Origin: Caenorhabditis remanei
Taxonomy: Eukaryota > Nematoda > Chromadorea > Rhabditida > Rhabditidae
Length of the DNA stretch: 64,000 bases
Assembly (NCBI RefSeq): GCF_010183535.1
Contig: NC_071331.1
Location: 12,648,001-12,712,000 of the forward strand
Reading direction: 5' to 3'
The position numbers and the translations under genes were made by a program. A model generated the notes under the pieces. The model ran no database searches. It saw nothing but the letters and a program-made list of their open reading frames with translations, and was not told the origin of the DNA. Each line of letters begins with the position of its first letter. Within the stretch, counting starts at the first letter, position 1. Shown here piece after piece: positions 30,601 to 41,244 of the stretch.

Positions 30601-33600
30601 CTTTTTTATTTCTTTCTTGTATATATATGTAGTTCATTGTCACAACTCCTTTTTTCTCCCTCTCTCTTTATATGTTTATACATTTCTCAGTACATGACAT
30701 GAAACATTTCCTTTCGACATTTCGGCTCGAAGGAGTATTAGACACTTGCAAAAAAGAGCAATGAGAGATGAGAGAAATAGAGAAAGAAAGAGGAAAAGAG
30801 ATATGAATTCATAGAATAAAAAGAGATTGAGAATGACAGAGGATATTTGTCTTCATTTCTCTTTTGTGTGTAGTCATAGAGAGAGAGCACAAAGCGGTCT
30901 GAGCAAACTCATACCACAATGCACACACACAGAGTCTCTGACACAGAAGGAATCGTCAAGTTGAGAGCAAAACACGTGGCACATATATACGTGTTTTTGT
31001 GTTGGCTCTGGGCTCCAAATGTTCATATTCTTTGTCGTATTTCGTTCTCTTTTGATATTATGATGAAGCGAATTGATCTCTTTGATCCAATTGGGAAAGT
31101 GATCTATGCTCGATCATAAAAACAAAACCAAGAAGTTTTTGAACCAGATGTGGGATGGGAAGTAGATCAAAAAAAAAACTAAGCAGATTATGTAGTTGAA
31201 AAGAGGAAGGCAGACTAAGAACCTATTCAAACTTTTGTTTCAAAAAAGTTTCAAAAAAATTATTTATGTTTTTGAATTTTCATCTAGGTTTAGGACTATG
31301 AAATAAAATCTTGAATTAGAAGTTTCACCCGGGCTTAAACAAAGTTTCATTTCTAATGTCTAGGAAATATCTTGTTCCGGTATCACAATGTGCGTTGATT
31401 CTTGCCTTATTTAAGGTTAACCCTAGAGTCTCACTCTGACCACTCAACCCTTATCACGACTAGAATGTACTTCCCAAGCCACTATAAACTAATCAGAACA
31501 CTCGCAAATCCCCTCGTTTCAAAGGTGCGTGTCTCAAAATGGAAAAAAGAAACTAATTCGGGATTCCAGAAAAAAATTCGAGATGAAAAGTTGAAAAGTG
31601 CATGCGATCCTTTGATACGAAGACCGAAAAATGATCGAAGAGAGAGCGAAAGAAGATGGAAAAGGCGGGTTGAAAAGAGTGCAGAGGAATTCAAAGATAG
31701 AGAGAAACAGAGAGGAAAACGGAAAATGAAGAAAGGTAGAGATAATGAGAATTCAAGAGAGTAGCAGAGAAAAAGAAAAAAAAGAAGAAGGGACTCTTGA
31801 GAGAGTGACGACAACCGGAGTGAGAGAGAGTCGCCCTAAAGTTTACATTTTGTTGCGTATTTCGTTTTGCACAAGGTGGTTAGAGAGGGTTAGAGGGTAG
31901 GTTATAGAGAAGATGGACGTGAGAGAATTAGGCATTGAACTGTGGTGTGACATTTGTTGGTAGACGCTTGTGATAACACGGAGAGAGAATAAATGAATCC
32001 CTATGGTCTCTGTGGAACTTTTGTTTGATTCTCTCTTTTTTGAACCTTGGCTACCAGTCGAGATGACAGATGATCTATGAGCTTCTAAGTTTTACTGTTC
32101 CAATACTGTTACCTATCTTAGGTTAGCTGTTCTCATTTAGTATATTTGGCACTTGTGAAACCGCAGAGGAAAAAGACACTTCTAACGATGATTTCGATGG
32201 AGCGCAGTTGTAAAAACCGTGAAATGATTAAAAACCTGTAAATCGTTCTAAATAAATCCATTCTGTGTTCTGATCTATCCTCTGTTAATTTTTAATGTTC
32301 TTCATTCCTGCCTTCCCACCAACGTACAGACCTTTTCCGGTTCTCTTTTCTCAAAATGAATGAAGCTTGTGTAAATTGGGTCAATGCTGGCCGCTCAAAA
32401 ATTGCGTTCCCAAACGGCGAGAGAAATTAGCAACACTCGAAACATACACATACACACAAATCGGCCGCCCCGTGTAGAGAAGAGGAGCGAGAAAGATTTT
32501 ATGGATGAATTGAGGAAATGGGCATAATGAGTGTATGAAAAGAGACAAGTACAGGAAGAAAGGACTAGGACTACACTCTATATTCGGGCAACAGTTTTGG
32601 TACAAAATGATGGATGAGGATTGAAGAGAAGTGAATGATTGAGGGAATGTTCGTTCTGTGGATATTTGAGTATTGAAAATATATCATTCGAACCAGGAAG
32701 ATCATGAAATCGAAAGGGAGGCGGAACAAAACTCTGGATGGATTCGAGCACGTATACAAAACAAAATCAAAATACAATTCTATTTTATTCTGTTTCAAAA
32801 TTGTGTTTTGGATATTCATGACAATACAGAATCAGTAGAATAGTATGAACCCCTGGTTAGCCCGGAATAATATTTGAAATTTACAAAGAAGTTGCATGAT
32901 AATGGAGAACCCCCTGATGGAAATTCACAGGTTTTTTTCTTCTTCAACAAGTGTGGAATATAATTTATTCACTCAAGATGTGTTCTAGATCCTTTATTTC
33001 GTTTCTGACTTTCAGCAATATGATGCTTCATCATCCTCCGTCCCCATTTGCAGAACCTCTTCCCCATTACTCATACCAACTTTTCCTTTTTTTCTATTCT
33101 GTTTTTTGCTCCCTGTTTCAATGTGCAAATATAGGTTTTAACCGAAAGAAAATGTGTGAAAATCACGTGAACTGTGCTGCTGACTGTCGGAACAACTAGT
33201 CGAATTTCAAACATTTTAGACATGTTTCCGGTTGGCATTTTGTTTCATTGATACTGATCATCGTAGAAAAAGAGTCAAAATGGGAGAGAGAGAGGGAGAG
33301 CGATTAAACATGCGCCCTATTATTTGTCAATTGATTTTGAAATGTATGTCTTTTTTGCAACATAAAAAAGAGTTAATTGTACAAGTCGTGGTATATTGTT
33401 ATGTTGATGCAGCTGTTGGGAAGAGCCAAACATAGAATAAAGATCACGTACAAAAATGTTTATGTCTCTCATGGTGATAGAATTGAAACGGAGATTCGGA
33501 AGATAGATATCGATTCCGAAAGCCTGATGCACCTAAATCCAGATGTACCGGGAATCAATTGGCTGATCTTCATGTTTCTTCTGAATAGAATAACAACAAA

Positions 33601-34692
33601 AGAACTAGACCTAGAACATAGATCAGAGACTCCTCATTCAAATATGCAGATAGAAATTAAAATTGCAGAAGAACAGATACGTCATTGCTCTTTCATTCTT
33701 TTCAACCTTTCGGGAGCGTTAAATCATTCCATTCCGATTGCACGAGGAGTCACAGAAAAAGAATGATAAAAAATGGAGTGAATCGGAGAGATAGAGGAAG
33801 CATCAAAGTATTATACAAAGTTGATAGATCACATTAGGGAAAATAAGATTAGGATGAATTCTGATAATGGAGATGAATTTTAAAATTTACAGTTTCAAAA
33901 TTTTTACAAGGCAATTTCGAGAAGCAGCTTTGATCAATACCACACTGCTATAATTTTTGAGCAATAAAGTTTGACTTGTTTTCTGAACGAACGCCTGGGC
34001 TTTCAAGTTATCGGACAGGCTCAGGGAAAATTCGAAACCAGACGTTTTGGAACCGAACTGATGCATAGAAAAACTTTCCAAAATTGTACAAACAATATTT
34101 TCAACCGTTATCCTCTGATGTGAAGAAAACGAATTTTGGATCGAATCAGTACTGAGATATCTCAGTTCATCAACATCTGGTTCCGTAATTTCCTAGAGCC
34201 TCCAAAGTTATTTTTGAATATTTTTCAAATACTTAAAAAAAAAAGTTTTTAACCCACCTTGATAGCATGTGGTGGCGAATTTCTTGGTGGTGATGCTGGC
34301 ATGACTGGAAGCGGATTTTCTTGTTTTACAACTAGGAAATTGAATGCAGACTGCTGTTGTTGTTGTTGCTGTTGATTCAACTTTTGAGCTGCCAACACTG
34401 TATCCATCAGAATACTTGTAGTCGTCGAAGTACTCGGGAAACTGAGAAACATCGGAAGACTTGGTGGAGATGCTGATGTTGTGATTGGGATTGGAGATGA
34501 GGATGTAGTTGTGATGATATCATGTGGCGATGGAATAACTGGAAGATTTGATGACGGTGACGACTGTTGTTGTTGAAGAGCAGCCGTCACAAATGCTCCA
34601 GATACGGGAAATAGGGCCGTTTGGGGCGGCGATCGGAAAAATTCCATGACTAGTGAAGACGTCGTTTTGGCGGTTGGAAGAGAGATAGATAC
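24655..34692 (-). CDS. Nuclear hormone receptor, HNF4-like supplementary family (5' end uncertain)
   Basis: Seven exons (34258-34692, 27783-28049, 27511-27664, 26785-27287, 25030-25435, 24818-24978, 24655-24762) stay in frame for 677 residues. The first is rich in Ser/Pro/Thr with a polyglutamine run, and the second is also low-complexity. The DNA-binding domain begins GERCVGCGSES, has P-box CHGCKAFFRR and second finger CSADNQC...CRACRLRNC. A long hinge follows, then the ligand-binding domain (LSWYRSFVFCADW...LPLADQTTLFKQNF is the family signature region), ending at 24655. The protein is a zinc-finger transcription factor acting in the nucleus. I cannot name the nhr number. The 28049 exon begins with ATG directly after its acceptor, so a short isoform could start there. 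The intron after 27783 has a GC donor (AAG|GCAAG). The ligand-binding-domain intron 25436-26784 contains a large inverted repeat. The exon at 34258 begins at an acceptor, so a more distal exon exists. Confidence 0.85.
25035..25042 (-). promoter_or_regulatory. CTGTTTCA core inside a coding exon
   Basis: The core lies in the nuclear receptor coding sequence near a splice donor; TAGT places a U at 25000, only 35 nt away. It may be coincidental. Confidence 0.2.
25520..26727. repeat. Large inverted repeat (foldback) in nuclear receptor intron
   Basis: Near-complementary arms at about 25668-26081 and 26150-26566 enclose a loop of about 68 nt. Shorter outer matches (tataagacggt... at 25520 and its complement ending 26727) extend the symmetry. 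Each arm contains smaller palindromes, for example gtacagaatcggtat...ttctgtac at 25720-25751 and 25845-25876. The element lies wholly between the ligand-binding-domain exons ending at 26785 and starting at 25435, so the receptor pre-mRNA would fold into a hairpin of about 400 bp. Confidence 0.88.
32790..32797 (+). promoter_or_regulatory. Candidate 21U-RNA promoter core
   Basis: CTGTTTCA in the long nuclear receptor intron, antisense to it. CAGT places a U at 32836, 39 nt downstream. Confidence 0.45.
33113..33120 (+). promoter_or_regulatory. CTGTTTCA core, weak 21U candidate
   Basis: Exact core but no YRNT at 35-42 nt. Confidence 0.2.
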
Positions 34693-35204
34693 CTGGAACA
34701 AGGTACGATTTTAGTCATATGTATATAGAAATTGGAAAACGAGTGAGTGAGAGAAAGTGGAGAAACGAGAAAATAAGAAAAGATGATAATAGATGATAAG
34801 AGCACAAACTCAAACAAGAGTGTACATAAAAAGATGCATAAGGGAAAAGTTGGATTTCGAAACGGGGCAGAATTACGGAGGAGAGACGGGGAAAGTGTGA
34901 ATGGGGAAGTTGTTATTAAAAATAAAGTTGATATTTCATTTCCAGAAGAATCTAGTCAAAATTGAGTAAAAAATACCAATTGCAAGATGGGGATAAATTG
35001 TAGATATGGAAAATTGTAGACTATGAAATTTACAGTTTCAGAAAAAATTGTTAAACGCAGGGAAGCTGTGATTTTCAATGCTCCGTTCAAGATGGTCTTG
35101 TAGAATTCAGCACGCCAATTGAACGTTTTTATTATTAATCGAATTATAGACTGTTCCTGTTTTTGAAGAACGGTGCCTTAGGATAGTTGTGTTCAAATTT
35201 ATTA

Positions 35205-35212
35205 CAGTTTCA
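35205..35212 (+). promoter_or_regulatory. Candidate 21U-RNA promoter with variant core CAGTTTCA
   Basis: TTACAGTTTCA; CAGT places a U at 35251, 39 nt downstream. The same holds for CAGTTTCA at 35033 (U at 35079, 39 nt), 8471 (U at 8518, 40 nt) and 48130 (U at 48176, 39 nt). Confidence 0.35.
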
Positions 35213-36919
35213 TTTAGTAGTCATTGTTTTGAAAAAACATCAGAGTTCAGTGGTCCGAAGTAATCTAGACCGTACTAGTTCTAAAAGAATCTATCTCGAT
35301 ATTCCATACAACGCGAAATTTTTCAAAAGATTCCAATAGAAGTTCGAATAATTTTGAATAAGCGAAAACTTGCAAAATTTGTAAAAAAGTAGCATCAAAA
35401 AACGGAAAAGTGATGTTTCAGTGCTCATTGCATTTCTTTTTTCATCTGATTTGTGTACCTAACCTGACGTGAAAATTGATTCATGAGCAATGAGAGATCA
35501 ACAGTAAAGAGAAAAAGAAAAAGAGATTGAGAGAGCAAGAAAAGAAATCGGAACAATCAACTTTCCAGTTTCTAGGGTAAATATTGAAATACTATAACAT
35601 GAGTGTTACTTTGATGTCTTCCAAAATATTTGGTTTAAAACTGAGAAAATAAAATACGAAAACAATGAAAATAATAGAATCAGGAGACGTTGTTATGTTC
35701 CGAGATGGAGAAGAAATGAAAGAAGATGTAGAAGAAACAGAAGATGATGAAGATCAAGATGAAGAAGGAAAAAGGGGTGGAGAATATCGGGAGGCACAAA
35801 CAGGAGAAGGGGTACGGTAAGGCGTTTCGGTGCTGATCGACAGATTTCGATCTAGAGAATCGGAGGGAATATTCGGAAAAGCTGGAAGAGAGGCCTTGGA
35901 TACAATCGGATGAAAAGAATCAAAGATGGGAAAAAGTGATATGTCAGAAGATCAGCTTATTGTTTCGAAGCAACTGTTCAGTATATTATCTGGAATTCAA
36001 AGAAAAAATTGAAGGATAGTCTCTGAGATACATAATTTTGAGCTGGTTACAAAGTCAGAAAATAGTATGAGCTTGGAGAATCGGAAATTCTTCTAAATGT
36101 GACTTCCTAGATACTCAAGAGAACCGACCTCAATTTCCAGAAACTCAAATTTTTCCAAATTGAATTTTTATTGTTTAAAAATGACGTTTATCTCTCTGAT
36201 GTTATGTTGAAACCTTTCCAGAATTATCATCATTATCATACAACTAAACGACTCGAAAAATTGACTTTCGAAATTTTAGGATGACATTTTCCAGGTGAGT
36301 GTTTGAGTTTCTAGAATCAGAGAATCAAACCAACATGCTTTGATTCAATTCTGGATAACACGCGAACTGGTATTCTCGTGAACAGCACCAGTGTTCGAGA
36401 GTTAGTCGAGACTATTTTCATCAAAACATCCAAAGATTCTTGTGTGGATATATACGGATACATGTGAAAAACAATTCAGACTAGAGTGTCATTTCTCTTT
36501 CTGGAGAACCGGGTGATGGAAAGGATAAGAAACATTCTACAGGAGAACGGGGTAAGATTGGAAAGATGGTGAAATGGATCGGCCAGTGAGAAAGAAAGAG
36601 ACAAGATGAAGAAATTGTTGAAATGGAAAATTTCAATGAGACAATGATTCTGGAATAGATAAGGAAGGAAAATAGAATCATTGTCTGCGATCTGAGGGTC
36701 AATAGTTTCGGATGACGAGCTTTCGAAAATGAAACTTTCGGAAATCGAACAATTTCTATGATAGAAGAGCAAAAATACATTCGAAAATGATATTCTGAGA
36801 AGTTATTTGAAAATTCAACATCAAGAGAAAAAACCTAATGAAGAAAGCACAGAGTTAAATTTTGCAGAAGCATGGCATTCAGTAGTAGTGAATTGAACTA
36901 CGACAATTTAAGCTCCCAG

Positions 36920-36927
36920 TGAAACAG
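36920..36927 (-). promoter_or_regulatory. Candidate 21U-RNA promoter core
   Basis: TTCACTGTTTCA. TACT places a U at 36881, 39 nt downstream. Confidence 0.55.
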
Positions 36928-37443
36928 TGAATTAAATATTTTTGCATACCTGCAACCTTCTCACCAAATTTAACAAATTTAGAATCCAGAGTATTGACTT
37001 TGAATAGAATCAATGTCGAATAGATACATCTGCACCGAAAATTCGCTCAAACAATGAATAATGCGTAAATATACATTTCGGCGGTACATGGAGAAAGATC
37101 CGACTATCTCTAGATCTCGGATAACTGTCTCTATTTCGTAGATCATAAGTTTTAGGTGCGATTTTTGTTGTTATTTCTAGAAAGAATTATTGGGTTGGAA
37201 ATCTCGAAATATGGAGTAAAAGAGATTCGTTAGTTTCTTTTATCAAAGTTAACAGAAAGTCGAATAAAGTAATTTTAAGAATATGGAATAATGGAAGAAA
37301 GATACCGAAAATTCTTACAATTTTTGGTGGATCGTCGACGAAACTGGTGCTATATTTGTTCACAGCATGTTAATGCTCCTGGGAAAATCTGCTCTTAGTG
37401 TGTGTTATGACAACTCTTCCTAATTTATTAAGTATATTCAAGG

Positions 37444-37650
37444 ATGGTTATTGACCTTTTAGATCGAGACACCGAAGGTCTAAAACGTCCGAAAACTATT
37501 CTGAGATCCGACGAGAGAGATGGAGAAATCTGGTTTGTAGTGGAAAATGGGAAAATTTCAGCATTGAGTGATGTTGCTGTGAAAACTATGTATGACAAGC
37601 TGGGAATTATGTCAGTTCACCTATCAGAAAAACAGCAGCCAGCAACATGA
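37444..37650 (+). CDS. Possible small ORF, 68 codons, next to a zinc-finger-like remnant
   Basis: The ORF starts MVIDLLDRDTEGLKRPKT and ends HLSEKQQPAT, with a balanced composition and no low complexity. Just upstream (37318-37398, + strand) a frame reads RRNWCYICSQHVNAPGKICS then a stop codon and Cys, resembling a Trp-Cys-x2-Cys...Cys-x2-Cys zinc ribbon broken by TAG. Together they look like a nested or decayed gene; the function is unknown. Confidence 0.3.
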   Translation: MVIDLLDRDTEGLKRPKTILRSDERDGEIWFVVENGKISALSDVAVKTMYDKLGIMSVHLSEKQQPAT

Positions 37651-39018
37651 TCATTAAAAGTCTTGCATTCGAAACAGAACACTTCTTTTTAGAATTTCGA
37701 TGAAATCCTGATAGCTTCTAACTATGGTAACTTAGCAGAAACCGAACAAGCGACGAGAATCGAGTTATTAATAACTGTAATACAGTCTAGTTACATTCTT
37801 GGATTTCTCCGATAGAAAGATTCCATCAGAAGGTATCGCGTCCTAGTGGTGAAGAGATGATCCACTAGATGAATTCTGCCAGATAATTCGGAGAGAATGG
37901 GCCTATAAGTGCGAGGGCAGGGAAATGGGTTTCAGAAGCGAAAACTGTTTTTATTATCTGCTTAGTTCTGAAGTACTCAATACAATCTGTTAATATAACA
38001 TCGATTTCATTGAGATTAAAATAAATTATTTGCAAGAACTGAGTATGAAAAGACATGAATTGAAAAATAGGTTAATTTCAGAAATACATAATTTCTGTAG
38101 TCCTAACTTAGAAACTTACGGAATAGCAAGATGTTCCAATTTTGACCTGATTCTCCGAACTTCTATGACATCTACGCAATAAAAAGATCTGCCCCCAAAA
38201 AATTCGAAAATCGCTGTCTGCGATCTTGAGTAACTCACAGAAGACGACCGCCACTGGTCTGATGAATTCAGTTGATAAATTCGAAAACAAGAAGAGAAGT
38301 CCCGAAATGACGTGGGGTACAATAGAGTATTTTCGTATTCTCATAGTAATGCAATATTACAGAATTCTTATCATTCTCTGATTTCAGAACACACTTTTCA
38401 TTTCTTTTTTGTTCTTCGTATTCTGCTCAGAAATCACAAAAAAAAACAGTATGACTCTTCAAAATGTCAAATTAATATTTCAGTATCAATTCTCAATTCC
38501 GGTAATATTTTTGCTCTGCACGAGGTCTCTCGCTCTCTCTCTGCAATAATCGAAAGATCAAAGACAAAATGATCGGTTTTTCACATGAACAAGTGAGTAG
38601 TGAGGGTATCTAGTTTGTAGACACTGATCAATGGTTCATCACTCATCAAACCTTTTTTCGAGTGAAAAGTGAATAGAGAGAGAGACAGACATTAATGAAT
38701 ATTGTGATGATACAATATGGTCTTATCATCATTTGATTTAGACTTGATCATTGAGACGGAAAGTGGGCGGAGCTTCGATGGAAATGGTTTGGAACTGGAA
38801 GTGAATGAGGAGAAGAGTTGTGATGAGAGTTATCTTGCAAATTGTTGGAAGAAAGATTCAGAAAAAAAAAATATAAAATGGAAAAGTTGAACTCTGTCAG
38901 ATGTCAGAAACAGTAAACTAGTTTCGAGGAGAGATAAGATAACGATTTGATTTATTTCTGTCGTTGGAACCAGATGGGTTCAGTGGTACTTTGGTACAAA
39001 TGAACTAACATTTTTTTG

Positions 39019-39026
39019 CTGTTTCA
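39019..39026 (+). promoter_or_regulatory. Candidate 21U-RNA promoter core
   Basis: CTGTTTCA followed by a T-rich stretch. TGAT places a U at 39065, 39 nt downstream. Confidence 0.5.
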
Positions 39027-39635
39027 CCAATTTTTTCTAATTTTTTTCCACTTAGAATAGGTGATCGGAGCAGATTAAAAAAATTTAGAATCGACGTGAG
39101 CAAAAATAGAATAGAGAATAGTGCAGTACCTTTTCATCATTAGCTCCAAGCTAAATTAATCTCCTGTCAATTGAATGAAGCAGTGAAATTAGTATATAAA
39201 ATACAGGAATACTCAAATTTATTTTGGTCTCTGTCCTCAAATAAGAAGAAATAAAAGAGGCGCAAGGAATAGAATGAGTGAGAAACGATGGGTGCGTGTG
39301 ATAACAGAAAGGACTGTCGACGAGAGATAAGAGAGGGATGAAGAGACTTAGACAAGGCCATAAGATGAACCAAAAGATGGACCGAAAGATAGAATTCAGA
39401 AGAGGAAAGGAAGAGAGAAATGTTCATTGATCTAAGAAGTCTCAACACAATTTCAAAACGTGATTGGTTGTGTAGAAAATAGAAGAAAAGCCGCGTGGTT
39501 CTAACTTTTCAGCCACGTCATTGATCTATGGAATTGATGGGGAATCAGTTGGTATCAAGAAATTGATCGTGATGGTCTGTGCGAACATTGTTGTCTTTTG
39601 GCATGACTATCTCCGAAAGAAGTTGTGTCTTTAGA

Positions 39636-39884
39636 GATGTCACAACGACGGTACAGTATACGATTTGGAGGTGTTGAAGAGGTTGATGAAGAAGGGAAGG
39701 GAAGAGGAAGAGTATAGTTTTGAGGAACTGAAAATGGGAAGGACTGCTACGGAAGGAATGGATGTCACAACGACGGTACAGTATACGATTTGGAGGTGTT
39801 GAAGAGGTTGATGAAGAAGGGAAGGAAGAGGAAGAGTATAGTTTTGAGGAACTGAAAATGGGAAGGACTGCTACGGAAGGAATG
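39636..39884. repeat. Tandem direct duplication, unit about 125 bp
   Basis: Two adjacent copies, 39636-39760 and 39761-39884, begin gatgtcacaacgacggtaca and end ctacggaaggaatg. They differ essentially by a single-base indel in the purine-rich middle. The near-identity points to a recent duplication. Confidence 0.9.
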
Positions 39885-40113
39885 AGTAAAAGAGCTGGAA
39901 TTACGGGAAGAAAAGATAACAGGAGGAATGGCAGGCGCAGTATGCATTGCCATTTTTTGAAAAATCGCGGCACTGTTTCGCTGCAGAAACTCATTCAATT
40001 TCTCAGTTTTGTTAGCGTGAAGTTGCATAAACGATGCCGTTGGATTACAATACACGAAACTTCTTTGGGAAAAGCAGTACCGTTACTATGATTTTGTAAA
40101 TTTCAAAAAACTC

Positions 40114-40121
40114 TGAAACAG
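40114..40121 (-). promoter_or_regulatory. Candidate 21U-RNA promoter core
   Basis: TTCACTGTTTCA. TACT places a U at 40076, 38 nt downstream; CGGT gives an alternative at 40079. Confidence 0.5.
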
Positions 40122-41181
40122 TGAAGCTAATAAGCATTCCTCACATACCTTCATATTCTGATCTCAATGGTATAGTTCAATTAAGTTCAGGTAATTCCGA
40201 TATCTAATCAAATTAGGTACAAACTACGACAAGTGTACAGTAGGCCATATACGGCAACCAATAAAGCCGAAATAATGCAGAAAGTGTGAACCTGAATCCG
40301 TCGATTCAATGATCAGAACACAGATTTGGTGGAAGAGAAGAAAGATAAAAACAATCAGTCTGGGAGAGGTTTGGGAAGATTTTCAAATATAGGTTCAATT
40401 GGCGAAGAGAATAACTGAAACTGAATTTAAAACTCATGAGCTCCTTATAGCAAAATGAGAGACCATCTCTAATGATAACCAAGTTTGAGAACTGTAAAGT
40501 TTTTGAAAGTTTACGTAATCTCTAAACTTTGAAGCAAACAAGCAAGATATGAGTAACTGTGTAAACCATTAAATACACTAGAAACACCATTGAAACAAAT
40601 TCCAAAAAGCTAAAAAGATAGACAAAAACTGTTAGCCCACACGAAAAAAAGTGAACTTTGATTAAACATCGATGCTTTTACAAGAAAAAAATAATTGAAA
40701 AATCGTATGTTGGACCTGGGAAAATAGAGATAGATCAAAGTTTTCGAGTGAACTTTGATACTACCTGAAGAAACGAACAATAGGGATCAAGTGGGAAGGA
40801 ATACATATATAGAAACAAATTGCGGACAAATCATGTATCTTGAAAAAGATAACCCGACTAAATCACCTGCATTCTAAACACGGAAATGTTCACTGAACAT
40901 TGTTGTAGACTCACAAAAAAGTGGTAATCTATGAACCATCGGCACAGATATGTAGTTATATTTCAAAAGAGGAGGAGCTTCAAAAAAAAAGAAAGATTCA
41001 AATCTCGAAACAATCCCGAAGAAGAAAAAAGGTTTCCGAGATGAAAAACAATTCAGATGATGATCATCGAAACACCCGGTATGACTGCCAGCGGTTAGGG
41101 TGGTGGTCGGTGAAAAGAAGAAGAAGAAACAGGTAGACGTTGCGAGAGAATCACAGGAAGAAGAGACACAGACATACCTAC

Positions 41182-41244
41182 ATACAACTTTCGATTCATT
41201 GATTCTGATGCTGAACTTTTGCCCTCCGGTCGGGGCAAATTCAT
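41182..41244 (-). CDS. Possible distal first exon of the nuclear receptor
   Basis: The minus strand reads ATG at 41244 and 21 codons (MNLPRPEGKSSASESMNRKLY) to a GT donor (tat|gtaggt) that leaves phase 0, matching the phase-0 acceptor of the 34692 exon. The stretch is GC-richer than its surroundings. A better-looking donor four bases further on would be out of phase. It is the best candidate I find for the missing upstream exon, but it is only an inference from signals. Confidence 0.3.

Larger units (their letters stand above)
28050..34257. other. Long intron of the nuclear receptor gene (6.2 kb)
   Basis: This interval separates the poly-Q exon from the exon starting at 28049. It contains purine-rich tracts (about 28700-29200, 31600-31850), a GC-richer block at about 30240-30420 that looks like a promoter, and overlapping open frames without recognisable domains. 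Two CTGTTTCA cores occur at 32790 and 33113 and a CAGTTTCA core at 33890. Internal promoters for short isoforms are possible but not shown. Confidence 0.5.
34693..41181. other. Non-coding interval upstream of the poly-Q exon
   Basis: About 6.5 kb, probably the first intron of the nuclear receptor if the exon at 41182 is real. It holds one coding-like island (37318-37650), a 125-bp tandem duplication (39636-39884), and 21U-type cores at 36920, 39019 and 40114 plus variants at 35033 and 35205. Confidence 0.5.

Noticed and set aside
31402..31814. 120- and 110-codon frames on opposite strands
   Set aside because: Purine-rich low-complexity DNA keeps both frames open; the peptides are Lys/Arg- or Ser/Phe/Leu-rich as expected by composition.
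28700..31850. GAGA-rich tracts as possible X-chromosome recruitment sites
   Set aside because: Purine tracts are present but no full dosage-compensation-type motif was found, and the chromosome is unknown.
33377..33766. 129-codon + strand frame
   Set aside because: No recognisable domain, no splice context; composition close to the background.
39545..40091. Frames of about 100-150 codons over the tandem duplication
   Set aside because: Created by the purine-rich duplicated unit; the one-base indel between copies puts them in different frames.
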